64,000 nt of DNA from Geothrix sp. 21YS21S-4 (GTDB lineage Bacteria; Acidobacteriota; Holophagae; Holophagales; Holophagaceae), in NCBI RefSeq assembly GCF_030845995.1, contig NZ_CP132719.1:1612001-1676000 (forward strand), in the 5' to 3' direction. The position numbers and the translations under genes are program-made. This document shows, in pieces, positions 1 to 7,945 of this stretch; position 1 is the first letter of the stretch; the number at the start of each line of letters is the position of its first letter. The notes under the pieces were generated by a model. That model did no database searches, was not told the DNA's origin, and worked only from the letters and a program-made list of their open reading frames with translations.

Positions 1-73
1 CTTGAGCAAAAGACCCCCGGATCCGATAGACTGGGAAGACGTGACGACAATCGGAATCTTCAAGGGAGCATCC

Positions 74-910
74 ATGGGTTTCAGCCGGGGGAAGGGGTTG
101 CTGGGCGTTCTTCTGGCCACGGCGGGGCTCGCTTTGGGCGCCGCGTCGTCCCACATCCCGACCGCCCTGGCCCTGAAGTCGGCCTCTGCCCTCGTCCTCG
201 ATCAGACCACCGGCCAGGCGCTGCTGGAGAAGCAGCCCGGGGCCGTCCAGCCGATCGCCTCCCTCACCAAGCTGATGACCGCCATGGTCGTGCTGGACGC
301 CCACCTGGACCCGCAGGAGACCCTCACCATCACCCGGGACGACATGGACATGCTGCGCCACAGCCGGTCCCGCCTGCCCGTGGGCACCCGCCTCCCCCGG
401 GAGCAGGCCATTCTCCTGGCCCTCCTGGCCTCCGAGAACCGGGCGGCGCACGCCCTGGGCCGGACCTTCCCGGGCGGGCTGTCCGCCTTCGTGGGAGCCA
501 TGAACGCCAAGGCCCGTGAACTGGGGCTGGTGAGCGCCCGCTTCCAGGATCCCGCCGGCCTCTCCAGCGGGAACGTCGCCAACGCCCAGGATCTGGCCCG
601 GATCGTGGAAGCCGCCTACCGCTATCCCGAGATCCGCGACTTCAGCACCCGCCCCGAGACCACCATCCGCTCCGGCCGCCAGAGCATCCAGTTCCCCAAC
701 ACCAACGCCCTCGTCCGCAGCCCCAACTGGACCATCGGGCTGTCCAAGACCGGCTACATCCAGGAAGCGGGCCGCTGCCTCGCCATGCAGGCCATGCTCG
801 CCAACCGGCCCGTCCTGATCATCCTGCTGGATTCCTGGGGCAAGTACACCCGCCTGGGCGACGCCAACCGCATCAAGCAGTGGCTGGAAGCCCGCCTCGC
901 CAAGAACTGA
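74..910 (+). CDS. D-alanyl-D-alanine carboxypeptidase/endopeptidase-like serine peptidase (family S11)
   Basis: Exported penicillin-binding-type peptidase that acts on peptidoglycan stem peptides in the periplasm. From the ATG at 74 the protein has 278 residues. A hydrophobic signal segment covers residues 8-25. The three family motifs are all visible: SLTK at 63-66 (nucleophile Ser63), SEN at 120-122, and KTG at 225-227. It lacks the C-terminal beta domain of the longer DacA-type enzymes, so it resembles the short PbpG/S11 group. The frame is open to the window edge (position 2, TTG). I prefer 74 because the signal peptide starts there. The next gene begins 7 bases downstream, suggesting co-transcription. 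Confidence 0.88.
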   Translation: MGFSRGKGLLGVLLATAGLALGAASSHIPTALALKSASALVLDQTTGQALLEKQPGAVQPIASLTKLMTAMVVLDAHLDPQETLTITRDDMDMLRHSRSRLPVGTRLPREQAILLALLASENRAAHALGRTFPGGLSAFVGAMNAKARELGLVSARFQDPAGLSSGNVANAQDLARIVEAAYRYPEIRDFSTRPETTIRSGRQSIQFPNTNALVRSPNWTIGLSKTGYIQEAGRCLAMQAMLANRPVLIILLDSWGKYTRLGDANRIKQWLEARLAKN

Positions 911-917
911 TCGGCCC

Positions 918-1577
918 GTGCTGACGCCCGGCATTCAACCGCCCTTCCCCCTCGACTGGGGATTCTCCACCCGCCTCGATTCTTCCGAGACGCTCCCCCC
1001 GCGGCGGCTGGACCAGGTCCATGGATGCGGCATCGTCGAAGCGTCCGATGCGGTCGTGGAAGGCGACGGGCTGTGGACCACGAAACCGGGGATCCGGATC
1101 GGCGTGCGCGTGGCGGACTGCGTCCCTGTGCTCCTGGCCGGCCCCCTGAACGACGGAACTCCCTGGGTGGCGGCGCTCCACGCGGGCTGGCGCGGCGCCA
1201 CCGGCCATGGCCCTTCCCCGGCGGAAGGCATCCTGCGGCGGGGCGTGGCCTGGTTCCGCAACCTGGGCGGAGAACCCACCTCGCTCGTGTGGGCCTTCGG
1301 ACCAGCGATCCTCGCCTGCCATTTCGAGGTGGGGGAAGAAGTCATCGGCGCCGCCCGCCAGGACCCCGCCTGGCAGGAGGAACTCCGGCATCCCGGCCCG
1401 GCGGGCAAGCCCCACCTGGATCTGCACGGCTTCCTCCGCGCCCAGGCTCTGGACCTTGGGCTGGATGCGGGAAAGGAAGGCAGCGTGGCCCTCTGCACCA
1501 TGTGCCGCGCCGATCTGCTCCACTCCCATCGCCGCGGCGACACCGGCCGGCAGTGGGGCTGGATCGAGATCCGCTAA
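918..1577 (+). CDS. pgeF: YfiH/DUF152 family protein (peptidoglycan editing factor / purine nucleoside phosphorylase, formerly polyphenol oxidase)
   Basis: 219 residues with a GTG start, 7 bases after the D,D-peptidase stop. Family signatures in order: DQVHG near residue 32, VADCVPVLL near 65, HAGWRG near 90, and a C-terminal region with a GPAI motif and conserved CTMC-like cysteines. The family's His/Cys/His zinc site (VHG, ADC, HAGWRG) is complete. Known members cleave purine nucleosides, and the E. coli YfiH protein edits wrongly made cell-wall precursors. Its position directly behind a peptidoglycan peptidase fits the cell-wall role, but that is inference. It is slightly shorter than the usual 240-260 residues. 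Confidence 0.85.
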   Translation: MLTPGIQPPFPLDWGFSTRLDSSETLPPRRLDQVHGCGIVEASDAVVEGDGLWTTKPGIRIGVRVADCVPVLLAGPLNDGTPWVAALHAGWRGATGHGPSPAEGILRRGVAWFRNLGGEPTSLVWAFGPAILACHFEVGEEVIGAARQDPAWQEELRHPGPAGKPHLDLHGFLRAQALDLGLDAGKEGSVALCTMCRADLLHSHRRGDTGRQWGWIEIR

Positions 1578-1635
1578 CCTGGAAGCTGGCTCCGCCCTCG
1601 GCGGAACGCATTCGAGATCCACCCTGGGGAACGCC

Positions 1636-1995
1636 ATGCTCAACATCACCGACATCCGCATCACCAAAGTCGAAGGCGACGACAAGCTCCGCGCCTTCGC
1701 CGCCCTCGTCCTGGAGGACTGCTTCCTCGTGGGCGACCTGCGCGTGGTGGAAGGCGAGGACGGCTACTTCGTCGCCATGCCCAGCCGCCGCAAGCGCGAC
1801 GGCAGTTTCAAGGACATCGCCTATCCCCTGAACAACACCCTGCGCGAGCAGATCGAAGAGCAGGTCCTCCTGGCCTACGAGACCGCCACCGGCCACCGCG
1901 CCCTCAGCCGCATCGAGCGCGGCGAAGCCGCCCAGGTCCGTCCCGACCTGCTGGGCGTCGAGGAATTCGGCTTCACCTCCAAGCCCACCTCCTGA
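1636..1995 (+). CDS. spoVG: SpoVG family regulator
   Basis: 119 residues. The N-terminus shows the SpoVG fold pattern: ITDIRI near residue 4, DDKLRAFAALVLEDCFLVGD at about 15-34, and a PSRRKRDGSFKDIAYPL segment near 50. Characterised SpoVG proteins bind nucleic acid and act as site-specific regulators. The C-terminal tail beyond about residue 90 is longer than in the Bacillus protein and is not conserved in my recollection of the family. The ATG at 1636 is preceded by a GGGGAACG stretch that can serve as a ribosome site. The gene stands between the peptidase/pgeF pair and a tRNA. Confidence 0.9.
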   Translation: MLNITDIRITKVEGDDKLRAFAALVLEDCFLVGDLRVVEGEDGYFVAMPSRRKRDGSFKDIAYPLNNTLREQIEEQVLLAYETATGHRALSRIERGEAAQVRPDLLGVEEFGFTSKPTS

Positions 1996-2033
1996 GGCCG
2001 AGAAGGGCCGGATATCCCACCGCCAAGAGGGCC

Positions 2034-2062
2034 TTGGGCCAGACGCGAACCCGCGCTATCCT
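2034..2062 (+). promoter_or_regulatory. Promoter for tRNA-Gln
   Basis: A -35-like TTGGGC at 2034-2039 and a -10-like TATCCT at 2057-2062 are separated by exactly 17 bases, and the -10 ends 12 bases before the tRNA. The -10 form TATCCT recurs ahead of several genes in this window. Confidence 0.6.
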
Positions 2063-2074
2063 TGCCTTTCCGCC

Positions 2075-2149
2075 TGGGGAGTAGCCAAGTGGTAAGGCAG
2101 CAGGTTTTGATCCTGCGTATCGAGGGTTCGAATCCTTCCTCCCCAACCA
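2075..2149 (+). tRNA. tRNA-Gln (anticodon UUG)
   Basis: Complete cloverleaf. Acceptor stem 2075-2081 pairs with 2139-2145 in seven perfect pairs. Anticodon stem 2100-2104 pairs with 2112-2116 around a seven-base loop (2105-2111) with anticodon TTG at 2107-2109. The T-arm contains GGTTCGAATCC. The discriminator is A2146 and the CCA end is encoded at 2147-2149. It has its own promoter upstream and an intrinsic terminator immediately downstream, so it is a monocistronic unit. Confidence 0.96.
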
Positions 2150-2152
2150 CCA

Positions 2153-2183
2153 AGCGCCGGACGGTTCGTCCGGCGCTTTTTTT
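2153..2183 (+). terminator. Intrinsic terminator of tRNA-Gln
   Basis: An 11-bp perfect stem (2153-2163 with 2167-2177) around a GTT loop, followed by a run of seven T (2177-2183). This is the most canonical Rho-independent terminator in the window. Confidence 0.92.
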
Positions 2184-2216
2184 CTCAAATCTGCAGACAT
2201 CGCGGCGGGCGAAAGC

Positions 2217-2651
2217 CTATCGCCGCCGCCAGAAGCGCTTTTTGAGTTCCTTCAGGATGAAATCGATCAATTCCTGGGCGAAGGAGCCGAAGCCCGGGAT
2301 GGCTCCGGCGAGGCTGCTGAGGATGATTCCGCTCTTGTCCAGCACTTCGGCAAGCTCGTCCTGCCTTCCCGATGTCTGGAAGCTTTGAAGCGACGATTCG
2401 AAGGACGCCAGCTTGAAGTTCAATTGGGCTCCGATGAGCCCGGCATGTTCCATCTCCTCATACCTTTCGGGATCCTGAAGGTAGGGATGATCGGAGAGGC
2501 CGCGCAGGCGGCGGATGGCTTCTTCGATGGCCCGGGACAGGTCGGCGCGCAGGCGGGCCTCCACCAGGACGGCTCGGCATTGCTGGACGACCGCCAGAAG
2601 CCCGATCGTCTCTTCCAGAAAAAGCCGCAAGTCTCGGACCTGTTCCGGCAT
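2217..2651 (-). CDS. Unrecognised helical protein beside tRNA-Gln
   Basis: 144 residues that I cannot assign. The start ATG at 2651 has a good ribosome site (AAGGAG, 7 bases away). The protein is predicted mostly alpha-helical: an amphipathic N-terminal half rich in Leu, Arg and Glu, then an unusual Gly/Ala/Pro-rich hydrophobic stretch at about residues 110-125 (SLAGAIPGFGSFAQ), and a strongly basic end (KELKKRFWRRR). The hydrophobic hairpin-like stretch followed by a basic tail could insert into or lie on a membrane. Base composition is visibly lower in GC than its neighbours. It is convergent with the tRNA unit and may be monocistronic. Confidence 0.65.
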   Translation of the reverse strand: MPEQVRDLRLFLEETIGLLAVVQQCRAVLVEARLRADLSRAIEEAIRRLRGLSDHPYLQDPERYEEMEHAGLIGAQLNFKLASFESSLQSFQTSGRQDELAEVLDKSGIILSSLAGAIPGFGSFAQELIDFILKELKKRFWRRR

Positions 2652-2795
2652 ACACCACTCCTTGAACGGGGACGCCGGCAGGAAGGCCGGATCGGGTGGG
2701 CGCGGTACTGCGTCTTCCAGGGTGCAGGACAGGTTAGGTCCACCCGGACGGAAGAACCAGCCTGAATACGCCGTGCCTGGAGTAATCCGTCGCCG

Positions 2796-4691
2796 CTAGA
2801 GGGGGAACCTCAAGCCCTTGTTTCCTTTGACCTCCACGGTCTCGCTCTTGCTGCCGCGGGAGCCGCGAACCGTGACGGTGTGGCGGCCTTCGGTCACCTG
2901 GACGCTGCTGCCGTCGCTCTCGATTCCGGCGTCCTGGCCGTCCACCAGGACCTTGCCGGTGCCGGGGAAGGTCTCGACCGTGAGGGTGGCGAGGGCGGGA
3001 AGGGCCACGGAGACGACTTGGCCGGGAGAAACGCCCACGGTCCGGGCGTCCTTATAGAAGTGCGAGGGGCTGGCGAGTTCCAGCTTATGGGTTCCGGGAG
3101 GCAGCGGCAGCTTGGAACCGGGGCTCGCTTCGCCCAGATCCTTACCGTCCACCTTCACGCGAACGCTGAAGCTCCCGCTCAATTTGAGGGCGCCCGGCGC
3201 GGCGGGATCCAGAGCGGGTTCCTGACGGGTTTCGGCCGTAGTGGCTTCCTTCAGCTCGAAGACCCGCCCGCCGGGGACTTCCCCGGGCCCGAAATCCGAG
3301 GCGGCGCCCAGCTTTCCCTTGGTAAGGGTGAGGCGATGGGCCTGGGCTTGGTTCCAGCGCACCTTGAGGGGCGTCGCGCCCTCCAGGGGTTTTTCGTCGA
3401 GGACGATCGTGGCGCCGGAAGGGGTGGAGTCGATCAGTTCCTCGCTGACCACGGGCTGCAGGGCAAAGGCTGCGGGGGCATTCCCCGCCCTGAACGCGTA
3501 ATCCACGGGTTTGTGGCCCTTCAGTTCCAAGCGCACCTTGTCGCCGGGGCGGAGCACTTGGCTCAGGGGGGTGACTCCCGCGGGTGCGCCGTTCACCAGG
3601 ACCTGGGCGCCCGCGGGGAGCGAGTCGATCCGCAGCCGCCCGCCTTTGGGAGCGAACAGGAACCATCCGCCCGCGACCAGGACAGCGGCGCCCAGCCCCA
3701 GCCATAGCGGAGCGAGGCCGCGCCGGGCCGGACGCGCCATGATCACGGTCTCGTCGGCGGAGGGCGAGGTAATCTCGGGCAGCCGGGGCTCCCCGGTCCA
3801 CTTCAGCAGCCGCAGGATCTCGTGACGGTCATCCTTCCCCAGGTCCACCACGGCATCCACCAGGTCCCGGATGAAGGCCGTACAGGTGGGGGGACGCTCC
3901 TCGGGCCGCTTGGCCAGGACGCGGTCGAACACGCGCCGCCAGCCGTCGGGGAGGACGCCGAGGACAGGCGGCTGGACCTCCACGGGGGGCTCGTTGACGA
4001 TGCGGTAAAGAATCGTATTGATGGAAGTGCCCGGGAAGGGCGACTGGCCGCTCATCAACTCGAAGACCAAAACTCCGAAGCTGAAGATGTCCGACCGGCT
4101 GTCCACCCTGCCCTCGCGGATCTGCTCGGGGCTGGCGTAGCTCGGGGTGCCCAGGAAGGTGCCGGTCTGGGTGAGGCTGGCGTCCTCCCGCTTGGCGATG
4201 CCGAAGTCCATGAGCTTGGTGCGGCCGTCGTCGGCCACCATCACGTTCCCGGGCTTCACGTCGCGGTGGACGACCCCCATGGCATGGGCGTGGTCCAGGG
4301 CTTCGGCGATCCCGATCGCGATCCGCAGCCGTTCCTTCAAAGGCAGGGGGGCGGCGCCCTTGATCAGCTCGTCCAGGGGATGCCCGGGGACGAACTCCAT
4401 GGCCAGGAAGGGTCCCAGCCCCTCTTCCTCGCCCACATCGTAGATGGCCACGATCCCCGGGTGGTTGAGGAGGCCTGAGACTTCCGCTTCTCTCTGGAAA
4501 CGGAGGAGATATTCGTGCCGATCCGCCTCGGTGCGAACGGAATCGAGCCGCACCAGCTTGATGGCGACCTTGCGCTTGATGCGGGGGTCTTCCGCCAAGA
4601 CGACGCTCCCCATGGCGCCGGATCCGAGCAGGCGCAACACTTGGTAGCGGCCGATCGCTTGGGGAAGGTTCTGGTGGTCGAGGTCGCCCAT
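2796..4691 (-). CDS. Ser/Thr protein kinase with PEGA repeats
   Basis: Membrane-anchored Hanks-type kinase of 631 residues. The cytoplasmic kinase domain covers about 14-280: Gly-loop LGSGAMGSV at 22-30, VAIK lysine at 45, HRDVKPGN at 142-149, DFG at 162-164, and a GTPSYASPEQ activation segment near 181-190. One transmembrane helix lies at about 326-347. The extracytoplasmic part holds repeated PEGA-type beta modules (for example SLPAGAQVLVNG near 357), which in other proteins bind cell-surface structures. I chose the ATG at 4691 over the ATG at 4700. A -10-like TAGGAT at 4699-4704 lies 7 bases from 4691, which suggests a leaderless message. It is divergent from the glycosyltransferase gene. 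Confidence 0.9.
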   Translation of the reverse strand: MGDLDHQNLPQAIGRYQVLRLLGSGAMGSVVLAEDPRIKRKVAIKLVRLDSVRTEADRHEYLLRFQREAEVSGLLNHPGIVAIYDVGEEEGLGPFLAMEFVPGHPLDELIKGAAPLPLKERLRIAIGIAEALDHAHAMGVVHRDVKPGNVMVADDGRTKLMDFGIAKREDASLTQTGTFLGTPSYASPEQIREGRVDSRSDIFSFGVLVFELMSGQSPFPGTSINTILYRIVNEPPVEVQPPVLGVLPDGWRRVFDRVLAKRPEERPPTCTAFIRDLVDAVVDLGKDDRHEILRLLKWTGEPRLPEITSPSADETVIMARPARRGLAPLWLGLGAAVLVAGGWFLFAPKGGRLRIDSLPAGAQVLVNGAPAGVTPLSQVLRPGDKVRLELKGHKPVDYAFRAGNAPAAFALQPVVSEELIDSTPSGATIVLDEKPLEGATPLKVRWNQAQAHRLTLTKGKLGAASDFGPGEVPGGRVFELKEATTAETRQEPALDPAAPGALKLSGSFSVRVKVDGKDLGEASPGSKLPLPPGTHKLELASPSHFYKDARTVGVSPGQVVSVALPALATLTVETFPGTGKVLVDGQDAGIESDGSSVQVTEGRHTVTVRGSRGSKSETVEVKGNKGLRFPL

Positions 4692-4815
4692 GGTTGACAT
4701 CCTATCGGCCACGTCCCGGATGAAGCTGTAGATCATCAGGTTTTTCGTGGATTTTCCAACCTGCACTGCCACACTATAAACATGTCCGCTTCCGGGCTGT
4801 GGGAGGTCTATTCCG

Positions 4816-6339
4816 GTGGAAGTCGTCAAGACCGTCGTGCTCGTCACCTACTTCACGCTGCTCACCATCCTCAGCATCTATGGGGCGCACCGCCTGTGGA
4901 TGCTCCTCCTCTACTACCGCCACAAGAAGGACGTCCCCCAGCCCGTGGGCGACGATTCCTACCTGCCGGTGGTGACGGTCCAGCTCGCCGTGTTCAACGA
5001 GATGAACGTCATCGAGCGGCTGATGGACCATGTCGTCCGCATGGACTGGCCCAAGGACAAGCTGGAGATCCAGGTGCTGGACGATTCCACGGACGAGACC
5101 GTGAAGGTCGCCAGCGCCGTGGTGGACCGCTACAAGGCCCTGGGTTTCGACATCCACTACCTGCACCGGACGGACCGCACGGGCTTCAAGGCCGGCGCCC
5201 TCTCCGAAGGCCTGAAGGTGGCCAAGGGCGAAGTCGTGGCGATGTTCGACGCCGACTTCCTTCCCACCGAGGACTTCCTGCGCAAGGCCGTGCCCCATTT
5301 CGCCGACGGCAAGGTGGCCTTCGTCCAGGGCTGCTGGGCGCACCTCAACCGCGAGTTCTCCCTGCTCACCCAGGTCCAGGCGATCCTGCTGGACGGCCAT
5401 TTCGTGTTCGAGCACACCGCCCGCCACCGCTCCAAGGCCTTCTTCAACTTCAGCGGCACTGCCGGAATGTGGCGCGTGTCCGCCATCGCCGACGCCGGCG
5501 GCTGGGAGCACGACACCATCACCGAGGACGCGGACCTGTCCTACCGCGCCCAGCTCAAGGGCTGGAAGGGCGTCTACCTCAAGGACCTCGTCGTTCCCGC
5601 CGAGCTGCCCGTGGAGGTCAACGCCTTCAAGAGCCAGCAGCACCGCTGGGCCAAGGGCAACGCCCAGGTCATCCGCAAGCTGATGAAGGTCATCTGGAAG
5701 AGCGACGAGAGCCTGCACACGAAGCTGGAGTGCTGGTTCCACCTCACCGCCAACTGCAACTACATGCTGATGGTGGTGCTGTCCGTCATCATGGTACCGG
5801 CGATGGTCTTCCGGGCCGGAACGCCCGTGGACGTCCTGCTGATGACCGACGGCCCCTTCTTCCTGCTGAACGCCGTCAGCGTCGGCCTCTATTTCGGCCT
5901 GTCCCAGAAGGAACTGACCGACAACACCGGCTGGAAGGACCGCCTCAAGTACATCCCCGGCCTGATGAGCCTGGGGATCGGCCTCGCCCTGAACCAGGCC
6001 AAGGCCGTGCTGGAGGGCTTCTTCACCGACGACAAGGAGTTCAAGCGCACCCCCAAGCTGGGCGTCGACGCGAATGGCAAGGCCATCAGCAAGCGCGCCT
6101 ACAAGGTGCCCAAGAGCCTGCTCACCTTCCTGGAGCTGGGCTTCGCCGTCTACTATTTCGGCGCGGTGATCGTGGCCATCTCCATCCGCAAGTGGGCCTC
6201 CGTGCCCTTCCTGCTGCTGTTCTTCAACGGGTTCGCCTACATGAGCATCCTGTCCCTGGCGGACATGAAGCTGTTCCGCCGCCTGGCCATGGAAGAGCCC
6301 TCCGACGACGCCCAGAGCGCCGCGAACTTCATCCAGTAG
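4816..6339 (+). CDS. Family 2 glycosyltransferase, cellulose-synthase-like
   Basis: 507 residues with a GTG start. It is an inner-membrane processive-type glycosyltransferase: an N-terminal transmembrane helix (6-33), then a GT-A domain with DDSTD at 89-93, the metal-binding DAD at 145-147, the catalytic-base motif TED at 236-238, and QQHRW (QxxRW) at 274-278. Several transmembrane helices follow (about 310-360, 435-480). This D-D-D-QxxRW pattern defines beta-glycan synthases and the related glucosyltransferases of glycolipid synthesis. There is no PilZ domain in the protein and no cellulose operon partner next to it, so the product is unknown. An upstream TATAAA near 4775 could be the -10 element. 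Confidence 0.88.
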   Translation: MEVVKTVVLVTYFTLLTILSIYGAHRLWMLLLYYRHKKDVPQPVGDDSYLPVVTVQLAVFNEMNVIERLMDHVVRMDWPKDKLEIQVLDDSTDETVKVASAVVDRYKALGFDIHYLHRTDRTGFKAGALSEGLKVAKGEVVAMFDADFLPTEDFLRKAVPHFADGKVAFVQGCWAHLNREFSLLTQVQAILLDGHFVFEHTARHRSKAFFNFSGTAGMWRVSAIADAGGWEHDTITEDADLSYRAQLKGWKGVYLKDLVVPAELPVEVNAFKSQQHRWAKGNAQVIRKLMKVIWKSDESLHTKLECWFHLTANCNYMLMVVLSVIMVPAMVFRAGTPVDVLLMTDGPFFLLNAVSVGLYFGLSQKELTDNTGWKDRLKYIPGLMSLGIGLALNQAKAVLEGFFTDDKEFKRTPKLGVDANGKAISKRAYKVPKSLLTFLELGFAVYYFGAVIVAISIRKWASVPFLLLFFNGFAYMSILSLADMKLFRRLAMEEPSDDAQSAANFIQ

Positions 6340-6362
6340 CGCGGATCACCCGATCAGGGCCC

Positions 6363-6656
6363 ATGGCCCGTCCCGCCTCCTCCCGCCCCCGCGCCGCCGC
6401 CCTGCGGTACCGGCCCGAGTCCCCGTTCGAGGACGCGGCGCCGCGGCTGGTGGCCAAGGGACAGGGGTTGCTGGCGGAACGCATCCTGGAGCTGGCCAAG
6501 CAGAACGGCGTGTCCATCTCGAAGGATCCCGATCTGCTGGCGGCCCTGGAGCCCCTGGACGTGAACCGCCTCATTCCTCCGGAACTCTTCCAGGCCGTCG
6601 CAGTCCTCCTGGCCGCCCTCTACCGGGCCAACCGGCAGATCGCGCCGCCTTCCTGA
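6363..6656 (+). CDS. FlhB/YscU C-terminal domain protein (orphan)
   Basis: 97 residues matching only the cytoplasmic tail of the flagellar/type III export switch FlhB: an ALRY-type strand near residue 14, then APRLVAKGQG at about 27-36, an AKQNGVSI segment near 46, and a conserved IPPEL helix start near 70. The NPTH autocleavage site of real FlhB is absent, as are the membrane domains. Stand-alone copies of this fold (YlqH-type) are known but uncharacterised. No flagellar or secretion gene lies in the window. The PHP gene starts 4 bases after the stop, so the two are probably co-transcribed. Confidence 0.8.
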   Translation: MARPASSRPRAAALRYRPESPFEDAAPRLVAKGQGLLAERILELAKQNGVSISKDPDLLAALEPLDVNRLIPPELFQAVAVLLAALYRANRQIAPPS

Positions 6657-6660
6657 CACG

Positions 6661-7512
6661 ATGATCGACCTCCACTGCCATACCCTCCATTCCGATGGGA
6701 CCGACACGCCCGAAGGGCTGGCCCTGCTCGGGGATGAGGCCCGGCTCACAGCCCTCTGCCTCACGGACCACGACACCCTCGGCGGAATTCCCGCGTTCCT
6801 GGCCATGCAGCCGCAGGTGAAGGTGCGCCTCCTGGTGGGCACTGAACTGAGCTGCAGCTTTTTGGGGCGCTCCCTTCACGTCCTGGGGCTGCTGGTGGAT
6901 CCCGCCGACGCCCGCTTCCAGGCCCGCCTGGAGGAGCTGCGCGGGCGCCGGGACGACCGCAACCGGCGGATGCTCACGCGCCTGGCGGAACTCGGCTGTC
7001 CTCTGACCTACGCGGATGTGGCCGCCCAGGCGGACAGCCCCCTGCTCTCCCGTCTCCACTTCGCCCAGGCCCTCGCCGCCCGCGGTTTCGTGAAGCGGCC
7101 CCACGAGGCCTTCGAGCGGCTCATCGGCGACGACTGCCCCGGCTACGTTCCCCGCGAGGAGCTGAGCCCTTCGGAAGCCGCCCTCTGGATCCGCGAGGCC
7201 GGCGGCGTTCCCGTGGTGGCTCATCCCGGACGCTTCGCGGGCGGCGGCTTCCGGTGGGACGACGCCATGCGCGACCTCCAGCGCGAGGGGCTGGAAGGGC
7301 TCGAGGGCTATTACGGCGAATACCGGGCGGCGGAGCAGAAATATTTCGTCGCCTTGGCGGAGCGCCTCGGAATGGTGGTCACCGGCGGCAGCGACTACCA
7401 CGGAAGGAACAAGCCGGGACTCCGCCTGGGCGCGGGCCGTGGCGGGCTGAAAGTCCCCGACGACCTGCTGGAGCGCCTGGAAATCCGCCGGAGCCGTGGC
7501 GCCTACCGCTGA
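6661..7512 (+). CDS. PHP-domain phosphoesterase (TrpH/YciV type)
   Basis: 283 residues with all metal-binding signatures of the small PHP family: HCHTLHSDG at 5-13, TDHDT at 35-39, GTELS near 61, AHPGR near 186, and a C-terminal GGSDYHG near 242. Relatives hydrolyse 3',5'-nucleoside bisphosphates or trim the 5' ends of RNA. This copy is intact and of normal length. It is coupled to the FlhB-like gene upstream and followed 32 bases later by a response regulator. Confidence 0.88.
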   Translation: MIDLHCHTLHSDGTDTPEGLALLGDEARLTALCLTDHDTLGGIPAFLAMQPQVKVRLLVGTELSCSFLGRSLHVLGLLVDPADARFQARLEELRGRRDDRNRRMLTRLAELGCPLTYADVAAQADSPLLSRLHFAQALAARGFVKRPHEAFERLIGDDCPGYVPREELSPSEAALWIREAGGVPVVAHPGRFAGGGFRWDDAMRDLQREGLEGLEGYYGEYRAAEQKYFVALAERLGMVVTGGSDYHGRNKPGLRLGAGRGGLKVPDDLLERLEIRRSRGAYR

Positions 7513-7544
7513 GTGCGATAGGCTGAAGACCCTCTGAGGCCCCC

Positions 7545-7943
7545 ATGTCCGAGCGCATCCTGCTGGTGGAAGACGATCCCATCAACATCAAATTCATCCA
7601 GACCGTCCTCGTCAAAAAGGGCGGCTACGAAGTGCTGGTCTCCGAGGAAGTCGACGAGATCCTGCGGTTGGCCCGGGAGGCCGATCTGAAGGCCGTCATC
7701 ATGGACGTCAGCCTTTCCCGATCCAGCTATGAAGGGCGGAAGGTGGACGGGATCTTCATCACCAAGCTGCTGAAGCAGGACGAGGCCACGCGCCGGATTC
7801 CCGTTCTTCTCGCCACCGCGCACGCCATGTTCGGGGACCGCGAGAAGTACCTGGAGCTGACCGGCGCCGAAGGCTACATCGCCAAGCCGATCCACGATCC
7901 CGCGGCCCTCATCGAGGCGGTGAAGACCGTCATCGGGAGCTGA
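7545..7943 (+). CDS. Stand-alone CheY-like response regulator
   Basis: 132 residues comprising a single receiver domain with no output domain. The acidic pair is Asp10/Asp11, the phospho-acceptor is Asp54, the conserved Thr is 91 and the conserved Lys is 114 in an AKPI motif. The alpha3 loop after Asp54 (SLSRSSYEGRKVDG) is longer than usual, as in PleD/DivK-type receivers. No histidine kinase is adjacent. A TAGGCT hexamer ahead of the gene may be its -10 box. truA follows after 2 bases. Confidence 0.88.
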   Translation: MSERILLVEDDPINIKFIQTVLVKKGGYEVLVSEEVDEILRLAREADLKAVIMDVSLSRSSYEGRKVDGIFITKLLKQDEATRRIPVLLATAHAMFGDREKYLELTGAEGYIAKPIHDPAALIEAVKTVIGS

Positions 7944-7945
7944 AG

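Noticed and set aside
918-1577. Laccase or multicopper oxidase label for the YfiH protein
   Set aside because: The family is historically called polyphenol oxidase, but the sequence has the zinc/purine nucleoside phosphorylase motifs and not copper-oxidase domains.
2075-2660. Integrated element at tRNA-Gln
   Set aside because: No integrase and no second copy of the tRNA 3' end was seen.
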